64,000 bases of DNA from Pseudomonadales bacterium (GTDB lineage Bacteria; Pseudomonadota; Gammaproteobacteria; Pseudomonadales; Azotimanducaceae), in contig JACKNX010000003.1 of NCBI GenBank assembly GCA_024234635.1, positions 1 through 64,000 of the forward strand. The letters run 5' to 3'. Below are positions 1 through 8,851 of this stretch, piece by piece; positions within the stretch are counted from its first letter, which is position 1; every line of letters starts with the position of its first letter. The notes beneath the pieces are model-generated. The model was not told the origin of the DNA. It did not search any database and saw only the letters and a program-made list of their open reading frames with translations. Position numbers and translations under genes: made by a program.

Positions 1-581
1 ACACCGTTGAAGCGACGCGAAAAGTCAGAACAGGCCATCTGACTGAACTGCACGCCAAAGAGGGGGCCAGCAGGCTGATTGCGCTCACCCGGATTGAAGT
101 TCTGCTGCACGATCTGGTTCGCGGTACGCGTGGTGAAGGCGTTGCCCTCCGAAGACAGGTAGGCTCCAGTAATGGCCTTGGTGACCGCCGCCGCCGCATC
201 CAGGGGCAGACGAATCCCTTCCAGACCCGTGCGCACCACCGCATCGCCATTCTCGTCGACCGTGGTGGCGATGTGCACCGTCGGATCCTGTCCGGCCATG
301 CGATAGATGCCGAGAACATTGCCGACGCGATCCACCACGGCGATCGTGGCCTGGACATTCCGTGCTTTCGCCTCGGCGACGCCACGCGCAATCACCGTCT
401 GTACATCGGCCACCGTCAGCAGCGAGGATGTATCCGCACAAGTGCCCGAACACGCCGTGGGCGTAGGATCAGCGCCCGGGGCGCCGCCTGAACCACCGCC
501 GCCACAGGCGGCGAGCGCGGTACAGAACGCTGCTGCGGCAAGCCCGCGACGAATATCCTTCGTGGATCTGCTTGTTTTCAT
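1..581 (-). CDS. HbpS/GlcG-like (DUF336) lipoprotein, 3' end outside window
   Basis: Partial gene: about 193 codons are visible and no stop is reached at base 1. The N-terminus is a lipoprotein signal ending CTALAAC followed by a glycine/serine linker, so the protein is probably anchored to the periplasmic face of a membrane. From about residue 50 the sequence (LTVADVQTVIARGVAEA, then TIAVVDRVGNVLGIYRM) matches the HbpS/GlcG fold (PF03928), a family that includes haem-binding and haem-degrading proteins. The ATG at 581 overlaps the TGA of the upstream decaheme cytochrome gene by four bases (ATGA), which implies translational coupling. Its place as last visible gene of a haem-rich redox operon suggests a role in haem handling or as a redox partner, but that is inference. 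Confidence 0.8.
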   Translation of the reverse strand, partial: MKTSRSTKDIRRGLAAAAFCTALAACGGGGSGGAPGADPTPTACSGTCADTSSLLTVADVQTVIARGVAEAKARNVQATIAVVDRVGNVLGIYRMAGQDPTVHIATTVDENGDAVVRTGLEGIRLPLDAAAAVTKAITGAYLSSEGNAFTTRTANQIVQQNFNPGERNQPAGPLFGVQFSQMACSDFSRRFNG

Positions 582-2299
582 CTGAATCGCTCCGTGAATT
601 CCAGGCGTTCACCCGGCGGATGGAAGGCATGGCAACCGATGCAGTCGAGCGGCACGCTTTCAGGCGCATCCGCGTCCGCATCGGAGTGACACGCCGTACA
701 GTTGTCCAGACCCGGAAGCAGCACGTCCGCGCTCGTCTCGGAGTCCGTTGCGTCGTGACAGGTCAGACATGCATCGTCCCCGGATTTGTCGCGCTGGGTG
801 AGGTGCGACTGATGGTCGAAGCGGGCGGTTGGCATGAAGTCGTGCGACAGCTTCACAGGCAACACCTCAAACCGGGTATAAACGTCCCCGCCACCATTGT
901 CGGTGACTTCATGACAGGTGACGCAGCCACTGCTCGTGAACTGGTTCTCCGCTTCCGCGCGTGTGCGCTCAACGGCGCATTGTGTTGCACCGCTGGTGCA
1001 CACACCGGCCGGCGTCGGCTGATATGCCTGGTTGGCACGCCGCCGCCTTTCGCGCTTTTTCGGAACGATGCCGCGCGATGGATTGGCGTAATACCGGATG
1101 AAATGCGCCTCCATGATGGCGACCGCCTCGTGCGGCTGGCCGTGGGGTAACTGACGCTCCGGATTGGCCGCGTCAAAGGTCAGCTCATGACATTCGCGGC
1201 AATTGGCGGCCATTGTCACGGGAACAAAATGCTCCTTGTCCGCCGCCAGCTGGTGACAGTCGACACAACCGAGCTTTTCGCCATTCGCTTTTTTCACCTT
1301 GGTCCCCGCAAGATGCACGTCATGGGGAAACTTCAGGTTGGAGGTCTCCCTTGCACCATCCAGCGCGGTTTCGACGAGGTGCCATGCATATTCGTCGCGT
1401 GCGAGTCGTTCAGAGCGCTGCAGCGCAACTTCAAAACCCGGATGGCGTGTCCCGTCGAAGGCCGACACGGCACGAAGATGCGGGTTGGCACCGGCGAGCG
1501 CGTCCGGATCGGCATGACAGTCCGTGCACAGGCTGTCCGCACTGATCACCAGCAGCGTCGGCTCGTTGTGCTCCTTGTGGCACGTCGCGCAGCGATCAGG
1601 CTGGCGGCTCTGCGCCGTCATGTGTTCACCGGCAACGTGATCGGCGATGGTCGTGTGGCACTCCTGGCAGGCCGTGTCAGGCACGCGCTCGAACAACGCC
1701 TTGTGACACGCTTGGCAATCGTTGCCCATGGCCTGATTGTGGACAGGATGCAACGGACCACTGGTCCAGATGGCATCAGTGAACAACGCCGCCTGCGGAT
1801 CCGGCGTGGTGTCATCGCCGTCGAGCACGAACCACAGCGGCAGACACAGCCCCAGCGCGACGATGAGTACGAGCATTGCCCATGCCGGCGCGCGTTTGGA
1901 CAACCAAGTATCGGAAAGGCGCGTCAGATACGCGTTTTCGAAACTGGCGCTGTCCACGTCCCTGTCGCGAATCAGCTCGAGCGCGGCGGCAAATCCGGCC
2001 GGCGCGGGAATTCGTTTCAGCCGGTGGCCGCCAACACTGAACTCCTCGCCTTCCGCAAGGCTGACGCCGCGGACGTCGCGTCCATCCTGTTGCAGGCGGG
2101 CACCGCGAGCGCATGACACCGCCAGCTTGCCACCCGCCATGCGTATCTGCGCATGGCGCCCGCGAATGCCGGTGCCGATAAGCTGCAGCGTCTGATCCTG
2201 CCCACTGCCGAGCGTAATGGGATCACCGGACAGCTCGCGATCCTGGAAGGTTTCGCCACCATCGGGGCCGGTAACAAGTTCCCTGAGCAGTACGTCCAT
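578..2299 (-). CDS. FHA-domain decaheme c-type cytochrome, inner-membrane anchored
   Basis: 573 residues. Residues about 25-95 form a forkhead-associated (FHA) domain (PITLGSGQDQTLQLIG, then GIRGRHAQI), a phosphothreonine-binding fold on the cytoplasmic side. A single membrane helix follows at about 139-160. The rest is periplasmic and carries ten CxxCH haem-attachment motifs: CQACH, CQECH, CATCH, CTDCH, CVDCH, CRECH, CVTCH, CLTCH, CTACH and CIGCH. Extra histidines around the motifs can supply bis-His ligands, as in cytochrome c3/NrfB/OmcA-type chains. Likely role: moving electrons from the membrane b-type partner (six bases upstream in the operon) into the periplasm. The fusion of a cytoplasmic phosphopeptide reader to a periplasmic multihaem wire is unusual; it suggests assembly or activity is gated by Ser/Thr phosphorylation, which is inference. 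Confidence 0.9.
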   Translation of the reverse strand: MDVLLRELVTGPDGGETFQDRELSGDPITLGSGQDQTLQLIGTGIRGRHAQIRMAGGKLAVSCARGARLQQDGRDVRGVSLAEGEEFSVGGHRLKRIPAPAGFAAALELIRDRDVDSASFENAYLTRLSDTWLSKRAPAWAMLVLIVALGLCLPLWFVLDGDDTTPDPQAALFTDAIWTSGPLHPVHNQAMGNDCQACHKALFERVPDTACQECHTTIADHVAGEHMTAQSRQPDRCATCHKEHNEPTLLVISADSLCTDCHADPDALAGANPHLRAVSAFDGTRHPGFEVALQRSERLARDEYAWHLVETALDGARETSNLKFPHDVHLAGTKVKKANGEKLGCVDCHQLAADKEHFVPVTMAANCRECHELTFDAANPERQLPHGQPHEAVAIMEAHFIRYYANPSRGIVPKKRERRRRANQAYQPTPAGVCTSGATQCAVERTRAEAENQFTSSGCVTCHEVTDNGGGDVYTRFEVLPVKLSHDFMPTARFDHQSHLTQRDKSGDDACLTCHDATDSETSADVLLPGLDNCTACHSDADADAPESVPLDCIGCHAFHPPGERLEFTERFR

Positions 2300-2305
2300 G
2301 CCGGC

Positions 2306-3175
2306 CTACCAGTAGAAGAACGTGGTGACGATGTGCACGATGAGCGCACCGATCAGGGCGATGGTCACGGGAACGTGCACGTACAGCCACACCTGTAACC
2401 ATCCCTGCATGCGGATGTCGTGGCGCAATCGCCGGAGAATCGTCTGCCGGCGGCAGAGCACGGACAGCAGCTCTTCCAGCGCCACGACCTCCTGGGCTTT
2501 TTCCGAGCGCGGGATCAGGCTGGCGATCGTGTCGATGGCAAGTTGCTGATCCGGATGCGGAATCAGTTTTCCCGGTTCCGTTTCAATGCGGGAATGATCG
2601 GCACCGCTGAGCTGCGCCCAGACCCCGCCACCAACCACCGTTCGCTCGATGGCGCTGTTCACGGCCTGCTGTACCTGCACCGAGCAACGACGCGCCAGCG
2701 CAAGCCCGCGCTCGTTGAGTTCGAACAGTTCGCCGAACAGCGATTCCCGGTTGCCCCCCAGCCGATTGTCGGACAGCACCCGGGGGTAGTTCACATAAAC
2801 GTAGAGCCCAAAGAAACCACTGAAGATCACCAGGCACATCAGCACGTAAGCCAGCGTATGCACGTTCCAGCCAAACTGCAGGGCACTGTGCAGGGAGCCG
2901 ATGACCAGGCAGGCGGTGCCCAGGTAAACATGAGCGCTGGTCCAGCCCTGGACACTACCGACCCCACCTCCGTACCGGCGTTTGCGCACGCCCAGCCAGG
3001 TCAGCCACACGATGAGCAATGCACCGACCGTACCCAGCGTATAACCCTGCCACGTGCCGCCGTTAGGCGGTTCCGCGCGTCCGTGCGTGACATAGATGCC
3101 CACACAAACCAGAACCAGCGCCAGTGACCACCAGAAATAACGTGCGCTGCGGTAGCGGAGTATGTTCTCGAACAT
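2306..3175 (-). CDS. cytochrome-b-like polytopic membrane protein
   Basis: 289 residues with four predicted helices in the first half (about 13-30, 46-63, 82-101, 106-128) and one at the C-terminus (about 261-286). A soluble, cytoplasmic-looking stretch of about 130 residues lies between. Histidines sit inside or at the ends of helices (H82, H96, H106, H267, H281), the pattern expected of a b-type haem protein of the cytochrome b561/ferric-reductase type. No family was recognised with certainty. It lies six bases after the FAD/ferredoxin fusion gene and six bases before the decaheme gene, so it is the obvious transmembrane link carrying electrons from the cytoplasmic Fe-S protein to the periplasmic cytochrome. 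That role is inferred from the context and histidine pattern. Confidence 0.8.
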   Translation of the reverse strand: MFENILRYRSARYFWWSLALVLVCVGIYVTHGRAEPPNGGTWQGYTLGTVGALLIVWLTWLGVRKRRYGGGVGSVQGWTSAHVYLGTACLVIGSLHSALQFGWNVHTLAYVLMCLVIFSGFFGLYVYVNYPRVLSDNRLGGNRESLFGELFELNERGLALARRCSVQVQQAVNSAIERTVVGGGVWAQLSGADHSRIETEPGKLIPHPDQQLAIDTIASLIPRSEKAQEVVALEELLSVLCRRQTILRRLRHDIRMQGWLQVWLYVHVPVTIALIGALIVHIVTTFFYW

Positions 3176-3181
3176 GATGCG

Positions 3182-5740
3182 CTACCCCAGCAGATCGATG
3201 AACTGTTCCGGGGAGAGTCGCTGGGCGGCCCCGGTGGGACACGCGGCCACGCAAGCGGCGCCGCCGCGACGGTTCATGCAGGCATCACACTTCACCGCGC
3301 GCTTGCCTTTTTCCTTCGCGGACTTGGACGGCTGGTAACCGGCTTCTTCGCCGGGGCCGCTCCCGATGCCGAACAGTATCCACTGCAGCAGCCCGGGTTT
3401 TTTCGGTGCTTCGTAAGCCAGCTTGATGACGCCGTACGGGCAGTTCTTCTCGCAGTTGCCACAACCGATGCACGCATCACTGATGAATACTTCGCCATTG
3501 ACCGCCCGCTGCAGCGCATTGGGCGGACAATCCTTCATGCAATGCGGATGCTCGCAGTGCCGGCACGATACCGGGACATGGATGCGGGCAAAGGTGGCAC
3601 CGGCGCTGCGATTGAGCCGTGAAATGCCACCGTGTGTTTCGGCACAGGCCTTTTCACAGTTGTCGCACCCCACGCACAGGCTTTCATTGATGATCAGCGT
3701 GTCCGTCGCTTCGCCGAGCCCCTGGTTCATCAGGAAACGCATGAGGTTTCCAGACTCCTGGCGTACTTCCATTTCCGAGATGGTGAGCAGGCGCTGGCTG
3801 ACCTTGCGCTGCAGACTTTCGACCCTGGCGCCGCGCTTGTTCATCAGCGCGAGGAAATTGCGGCGATCGATCTCGATGGTTTCCGTGGCGACCGATGCCA
3901 CCGCGGTTTCACGCCGCACCGCGTCGCCCATGAGCGCCATCTGCCCCACGAGTTCACCCGATCGCAGTTCCGCGACCAGCGTCTCCGGCCCGCCTGCGAC
4001 CGCACGGGTCAGGGTCACCGATCCCCTTCTAACGAGATGCATGACGTCACCGGGGTCATTCTGCGCGTACAACGCCTCGCCGGCCCTGTACTGCCGGATG
4101 GGACACGCAAGCGCAATCTCGCGCAGATCGGTGAATTCCGCTTCCGGAGCGAACTGCCGCCGGAGCTCGCGCACCACGAAGATCCAGTCGACGCCGGCCC
4201 GAACTTCCTCATTCGAACTGAGCAGCTTGACCATCGTTCGCCGCGGCGTCTCGATGAGGATGCAACTCGCTCCGGCCCTGGCGCTGTCGATGCGAGGCCT
4301 GCCGCTGATGAGACTGGACTCGCCGAAGAACTGCCCGCGCTCGAGGGTGCGGCTGTAGCCGTCCTCCTCGACCTGCACCTCGCCCTCGATGATCGTGAAG
4401 AACGATGCCGCATACTCGCCCGCACGGTACAGGTAGTCCCCTTCGCGGATGAGACGCGGCGTGCGTGGCCGTGGATTGCGATCCGCCAGTTGCGCCTGCA
4501 GCGCCTTCAGCTTGGCCTGGGCCTCGACCAGCAGCGGACCTGCCGGGTAGGCGACCATCACGTTGCTCTCGATCAGCAGCTCCCGGAACGCGAGGGCGTT
4601 GAGCTGCCTGAACATGGGAATGCGCTGCTGGAACATTGCCAGCACGTCATCGGCATCCCGCAGGAAGGGCATGCAATGAAACTGGTATTCCAGCAACGGG
4701 TGGTCCGCCGGCTTGATCAGGTTGCCGCGGATGAATTCCACCACGTCATAGCCCTGGTTCATCGCCTGCTTGATGAGCGGATAGCCGGCCAGGGCGCCGA
4801 TGATGTAGAGACCGGGTACGTTGGTTTCGTAGGTGCGCGAAAGCTCCGGGATTGCGTCGGGCTTGTCGTTGGGGAATGTCACACCGATGGATTCGACGAA
4901 CTTGCGTGGCGGCACCCCGCCAAGACGGGCAATCAGCCGATGGCAATCAATGGTCTTCTCGCCTTCCGGAGTATTGAACGTGACGGCCAGCGGTGTCTTC
5001 GCATCCGGCGTCTCGACGACCTCCTTCACATTCGACTCGTAGAGGCAATCGAAAGGCAGGCTGGGATTGTTGATCGCCGCCAGCACCGCGTTCAGGTTGC
5101 CTTCTTTCGCACGGCTGAATTCCGCCCCCCGGTTGACGATGATCACCCGGTTCTGTTTCGACAATCCCAAGGCGTTCTCGATGGCCGCGTCGCCAGCGCC
5201 AACCACCACGATCGTCTCGCCCCGGTATTCGTCCGGATCGTCGAGCTGGTACTGCACGAGCAGCAGGTTTTCACCGGGCACGCCCAGTTTGCGCGGGTTC
5301 CCGGCCGTGCCGATGCCCAGCACGACATTGTCTGCCGTCAGCCGGCCACCATCCGCCGTGTGCAGGGTAAATACATGATTTTCCTGGCTTATCCTGGTGA
5401 CTTCAGCGCCATAACGGATATTGACGGTGTTCTCGGCCAGACTCGCCGACCAACCGTCCAGAATCGATTCGCGCGTGCCTTCCCTGAAGCCGAAATCACT
5501 GCGCAGATCCAGAAACCCGGGCTCCGCCATGACGTGCTTGCCCTTCTGGTACTGCTGAATGGTCTTCGCGTGCGCGGAGAACCCTTCGAGCAGCACGTAA
5601 CTCGGCGTGACGGCACCGGACTCCCGATCATGAAAGGCGGCTCTTGCCGCGGCACTCAGCCCTCCCGGACCGGAACCGACAATGGCAATACCGAAATGCT
5701 GCTCCCCGTGTTGCTCCGGACTCACGCCGGTTTGCTCCAT
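3182..5740 (-). CDS. FAD oxidoreductase / tandem cNMP-binding / four-cluster ferredoxin fusion protein
   Basis: 852 residues from the ATG at 5740, preceded by GGGGG about five bases away; an upstream in-frame start at 5815 adds a Cys/Arg-rich stretch unlike the family. Residues 1-330 are a pyridine-nucleotide-disulphide-type flavoprotein with an FAD motif GSGPGG and a second nucleotide motif GAGDAA (YpdA/thioredoxin-reductase-like fold, no CxxC redox pair seen). Two cyclic-nucleotide-binding domains (about 455-560 and 590-690) follow. The C-terminus has four cysteine quartets (CVGCDNCEKAC, CRHCEHPHC..C, CIGCGNCEKNC, CDAC..CVAAC) for four [4Fe-4S] clusters as in DmsB/HycB subunits. It probably moves electrons between NAD(P)H and the membrane partner under cNMP control. 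It is the first gene of the leftward four-gene operon. Confidence 0.88.
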   Translation of the reverse strand: MEQTGVSPEQHGEQHFGIAIVGSGPGGLSAAARAAFHDRESGAVTPSYVLLEGFSAHAKTIQQYQKGKHVMAEPGFLDLRSDFGFREGTRESILDGWSASLAENTVNIRYGAEVTRISQENHVFTLHTADGGRLTADNVVLGIGTAGNPRKLGVPGENLLLVQYQLDDPDEYRGETIVVVGAGDAAIENALGLSKQNRVIIVNRGAEFSRAKEGNLNAVLAAINNPSLPFDCLYESNVKEVVETPDAKTPLAVTFNTPEGEKTIDCHRLIARLGGVPPRKFVESIGVTFPNDKPDAIPELSRTYETNVPGLYIIGALAGYPLIKQAMNQGYDVVEFIRGNLIKPADHPLLEYQFHCMPFLRDADDVLAMFQQRIPMFRQLNALAFRELLIESNVMVAYPAGPLLVEAQAKLKALQAQLADRNPRPRTPRLIREGDYLYRAGEYAASFFTIIEGEVQVEEDGYSRTLERGQFFGESSLISGRPRIDSARAGASCILIETPRRTMVKLLSSNEEVRAGVDWIFVVRELRRQFAPEAEFTDLREIALACPIRQYRAGEALYAQNDPGDVMHLVRRGSVTLTRAVAGGPETLVAELRSGELVGQMALMGDAVRRETAVASVATETIEIDRRNFLALMNKRGARVESLQRKVSQRLLTISEMEVRQESGNLMRFLMNQGLGEATDTLIINESLCVGCDNCEKACAETHGGISRLNRSAGATFARIHVPVSCRHCEHPHCMKDCPPNALQRAVNGEVFISDACIGCGNCEKNCPYGVIKLAYEAPKKPGLLQWILFGIGSGPGEEAGYQPSKSAKEKGKRAVKCDACMNRRGGAACVAACPTGAAQRLSPEQFIDLLG

Positions 5741-6076
5741 GCATCCCCCAACGGCCAAGAGTCTATAGAACCCCCGCCGGCAAGGCCAACGGTGAAACCG
5801 GCAGCTGCACCCCAAGGGAATGCAAAAATTAGCTACGCTTCATCAGGAACCATCGCTGGCCCGGCTCCCGGTCGAGGAGTACGCTCGAACGGGCGAGATC
5901 GAGAGAGAGCCAACCGACGTTTCTGAACCCGGCCCTGGTGTCAGGCAGCGGAGACGTTCATTTCCCGCGTTGCGGTGCAGCATTGAGTTGCGGTGCAGCA
6001 TTGCGTCGCGGCCAGTTCGTCGCGTCAGGGACTCCAACGATCCGGTCACCGAACCCTCAACAAGGAAGGAGCATCC
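5741..6076. other. divergent intergenic region between redox operon and gdhA
   Basis: 336 bases without a credible gene; the frames open here run into gdhA antisense or carry no family signature. It must hold the promoters of the leftward redox operon and rightward gdhA. The only structure seen is a pair of 16-base direct repeats at 5970..6003. No convincing -35/-10 pair was identified by eye. Confidence 0.6.
5970..6003. repeat. two 16-bp direct repeats upstream of gdhA
   Basis: TTGCGGTGCAGCATTG occurs at 5970..5985 and again at 5988..6003, giving an 18-base period. It lies 74-107 bases upstream of the gdhA start, where a regulator binding in tandem could sit. Function unknown. Confidence 0.6.
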
Positions 6077-7423
6077 ATGGCCAAGCACGACGAAGCGCTC
6101 GAGCGTTTCATGCAGGGGCTTATCCGCCGCAATCCCAACGAAACCGAGTTCCATCAGGCGGTACAGGAAGTCGCCACCGACATCATTCCCTTCATCGCCG
6201 ACAAGCCGGTCTACCAGGACATGCAGATCCTGGAACGGCTGACGGAGCCCGATCGCATCATCATTTTCCGCGTCTGCTGGCAGGACGACGAGGGCAATGT
6301 ACGAACGAACCGTGGCATGCGGGTGCAGTGGTGCAATGCGATCGGCCCGTACAAGGGCGGCATCCGTTTCCATCCGTCGGTGAACCAGAGCATCCTCAAG
6401 TTCCTTGGCTTTGAGCAGACCTTCAAGAACAGCCTTACCGGCCTGCCGATGGGCGGCGGCAAAGGCGGCGCGGACTTCAATCCCAAGGGCAAGAGCGATG
6501 CGGAGGTCATGCGGTTCTGCCAGTCCTTCATCACCGAACTGTCGCGGCATATCGGCCCGGATACGGACGTACCGGCCGGCGACATCGGCGTTGGCGCCCG
6601 GGAAGTGGGTTATATGTTCGGCCAGTACAAGCGTCTGGTGAACCGCTTCGAGGGCGTGCTCACCGGCAAGGCGCTCGAATTCGGCGGCAGCCAGATTCGT
6701 ACCGAAGCTACCGGCTATGGCGCCGTCTACATGATGGAAAACATGTTGGCGCACGCCGGTGAGTCCATTGACGGCAAGGTCTGCCTGGTGTCCGGCTCCG
6801 GCAACGTGGCCACCTACACCGTGGAAAAACTGAATCAGCTCGGTGCCAGGGTGGTGACGCTGTCTGACTCCAATGGCTTCATCTACGACAAGGAAGGCAT
6901 CAACGCGGAGAAACTGGCGTGGGTGAACGACCTGAAGAACAAACGACGCGGGCGCATCAGCGAATACGTGAAGCAGTTTGGCGGCGAATACCATGCCGAC
7001 AAGCGGCCCTGGGCTGTGCCATGCGATCTGGCGTTCCCTTGTGCAACGCAGAATGAGATTGACGCGTCGGACGCCATGGCGCTCATCAACGGCGGCTGCA
7101 AGGCCATCTCCGAAGGCGCCAACATGCCTACCGATCCCGCCGCAATCGGCCTGTTGCGGGATGCGCGCATCAAGCACGCGCCCTCGAAAGCCGCCAATGC
7201 CGGAGGCGTGGCCGTATCGGGCCTTGAGATGAGCCAGAACAGCCTGCGTATTTCCTGGGACAGGGGCGAAGTGGATGACCGGCTGAAGGGCATCATCAAG
7301 CGTATACACGACCAGTGCGTGCAGTATGGTGAAGGCAAGGAAGGCGTGGACTACTTCAAGGGCGCAAACGTTGCCGGGTTTGTCAAAGTGGCAAATGCCA
7401 TGCTGGCTTACGGCGTGGTGTAA
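6077..7423 (+). CDS. gdhA: NADP-type glutamate dehydrogenase
   Basis: 448 residues, the usual length of hexameric bacterial glutamate dehydrogenase. It catalyses reductive amination of 2-oxoglutarate with ammonia in the cytoplasm. The start at 6077 has an AAGGAAGGA ribosome-binding site six bases upstream; the 28 in-frame codons before it are not conserved. The substrate-binding segment GPYKGGIRFHPSVN and the catalytic-lysine segment GLPMGGGKGG are present, as is the dinucleotide motif VSGSGNVATYTVE of the Rossmann domain and the SKAANAGGVAVSGLEMSQN C-terminal signature. No pathway partner lies beside it; the genes on both sides face other directions. Coenzyme preference for NADP is inferred from similarity to the E. 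coli-type subfamily. Confidence 0.96.
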   Translation: MAKHDEALERFMQGLIRRNPNETEFHQAVQEVATDIIPFIADKPVYQDMQILERLTEPDRIIIFRVCWQDDEGNVRTNRGMRVQWCNAIGPYKGGIRFHPSVNQSILKFLGFEQTFKNSLTGLPMGGGKGGADFNPKGKSDAEVMRFCQSFITELSRHIGPDTDVPAGDIGVGAREVGYMFGQYKRLVNRFEGVLTGKALEFGGSQIRTEATGYGAVYMMENMLAHAGESIDGKVCLVSGSGNVATYTVEKLNQLGARVVTLSDSNGFIYDKEGINAEKLAWVNDLKNKRRGRISEYVKQFGGEYHADKRPWAVPCDLAFPCATQNEIDASDAMALINGGCKAISEGANMPTDPAAIGLLRDARIKHAPSKAANAGGVAVSGLEMSQNSLRISWDRGEVDDRLKGIIKRIHDQCVQYGEGKEGVDYFKGANVAGFVKVANAMLAYGVV

Positions 7424-7440
7424 GAGTCGCTATCCGCTGC

Positions 7441-7465
7441 GACAGGCTGCGTCTCGCAGCCTGTC
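7441..7465. terminator. hairpin between convergent gdhA and monooxygenase
   Basis: GACAGGCTGCG and CGCAGCCTGTC form a perfect 11-base-pair stem with a TCT loop. It lies 18 bases after the gdhA stop and touches the stop of the facing gene, so it can end transcription from both sides. No long T run follows. Confidence 0.75.
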
Positions 7466-8714
7466 AGGCAACGAAATACCGGCGCGTGCCAAAGACTGCT
7501 TCGTAGTACTCCGGTTCGAACAGCTCGGCCGGCAGCGCCTCCGGACCCACATAGGCGGCAAAACCAGGATGCATGGGCTGACTGCTGCTGGCCATGCTGG
7601 CGAACGCCCGTTCTCTGCGTGCCTTGTCCTCCGTGCCATAGCGGCCGTTCAGCGTGGTCACAAAGGCAGCAGCGGCCCGCAGTCTGCGCAGCCGCTCCCG
7701 CCGTTCCGCGATGTAGGGCGCGAAGGTCTCCCGGCACCAGGTGTCATGTCCTACAAACAGCTCGCCGACGATGCGTGCGTCCCGCAGCGTGACACTCAGA
7801 CCCTGCCCCAGGATCGGATCGTTGTAGCCACCTGCGTCCCCGATGAGCAGAGCGCCTTCCACCACCGGCTCGTCCACCCAGGCATCCTGGCTCGGATACG
7901 AGCGGCAGGGGCCGATCGGTCGCGCGCGAGCAATGGCCTGACTGTTGGGGAGCGCCGGAATATCGAACGCGGCCAGCATCGCCGCGGCACCATTTTCACC
8001 GTTGAATCGCGCGGCACCATCATAGGTGTAGTCGGCATACAGCCGGACTTTGCCATTGCCCTGCGGGAATATGAGGTACTGCATGTCACCGAAGACGCCT
8101 ATGGACTGCTGATCCTCGGGCCAGCCGTCAGCACCGTCGATGAGCAGGCCGGCAATGAGATGGTCAAGCGGCGCTTCGTTGAGCGTCAGCCCGAGTGCGC
8201 GACGAATGGCGGAGGAGCGTCCGTCGGCGCCCACCACCCAGCGGCAGGCGACGGTCTCCCCCCCTTCCGCGCCTGAGATCGCCAGACCATAGTCGCCCGC
8301 TTTCCCCGTGAGCTTCGCGGACACGCCACGCCGCACGTCGACGCCGGCATCCGCCGCCGCCGCCAGCGCTTCGTTCTGCATGACGACATGTTCCAGGGCC
8401 AGTGGACCGGGGATGTCCGGGTGCAGCAGGTGCACCGGAATCTCGCGCGCTTCCGCCTCGGCCGCGGAAAGCAGTTCGTCATACCCGACCTGGCGGCGGA
8501 TGTGATGTCCACCAGCTGCAAGAAAGCGCTCGTAGAGCCCGAGGCGTTTCAGCTCCGCAACGCCCCACGGCGCCATCCATTCCCCACGCACACGGTCGCG
8601 AAACACGGCTTCCCTTTCCGCGATCAGAACCCGCAGACCATGGCGCGCCAGGTACTGACCGAGCGCCGCCCCACCAATGCCACCACCCACGATGCCGACA
8701 TCAAATCGCGTCAT
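7464..8714 (-). CDS. FAD-dependent aromatic-type monooxygenase
   Basis: 416 residues. The N-terminus has the FAD dinucleotide motif VGIVGGGIGGAALGQYLAR, and later the second FAD motif of group A flavoprotein monooxygenases, LLIGDAGGYNDPILGQGL (a GD motif followed by the ribityl-binding loop). A VVGADGRSSAIRR segment fits the DG motif that contacts both FAD and NAD(P)H. These place it with PHBH/UbiH-type hydroxylases and geranylgeranyl-reductase-like enzymes. The substrate is not predictable; the local set of oxygenase and acyl-CoA genes favours a role in catabolism of an aromatic or terpenoid compound. It is monocistronic as far as seen, facing gdhA and divergent from the glutathione transferase gene. 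Confidence 0.87.
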   Translation of the reverse strand: MTRFDVGIVGGGIGGAALGQYLARHGLRVLIAEREAVFRDRVRGEWMAPWGVAELKRLGLYERFLAAGGHHIRRQVGYDELLSAAEAEAREIPVHLLHPDIPGPLALEHVVMQNEALAAAADAGVDVRRGVSAKLTGKAGDYGLAISGAEGGETVACRWVVGADGRSSAIRRALGLTLNEAPLDHLIAGLLIDGADGWPEDQQSIGVFGDMQYLIFPQGNGKVRLYADYTYDGAARFNGENGAAAMLAAFDIPALPNSQAIARARPIGPCRSYPSQDAWVDEPVVEGALLIGDAGGYNDPILGQGLSVTLRDARIVGELFVGHDTWCRETFAPYIAERRERLRRLRAAAAFVTTLNGRYGTEDKARRERAFASMASSSQPMHPGFAAYVGPEALPAELFEPEYYEAVFGTRRYFVA

Positions 8715-8851
8715 GAATCGCTCCCGGTTGTTCCCGCCCGGAGCCTATCACAGCCGGCATGGGGAGCTACCCGCAACGCCGGCCGTGATACGCTCTGCCA
8801 CCAGTTGCCCGCAGCGGCGTTCAAACCTTCAGCAACAGGAGCCGTCAGATC

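Noticed and set aside
3632..5926. 764-residue open frame on the + strand opposite the flavoprotein fusion gene
   Set aside because: Antisense to a gene with clear FAD, cNMP and Fe-S motifs; no recognisable protein sequence.
5843..7309. 488-residue open frame on the minus strand over gdhA
   Set aside because: Mirror of a highly conserved glutamate dehydrogenase; it arises from codon bias.
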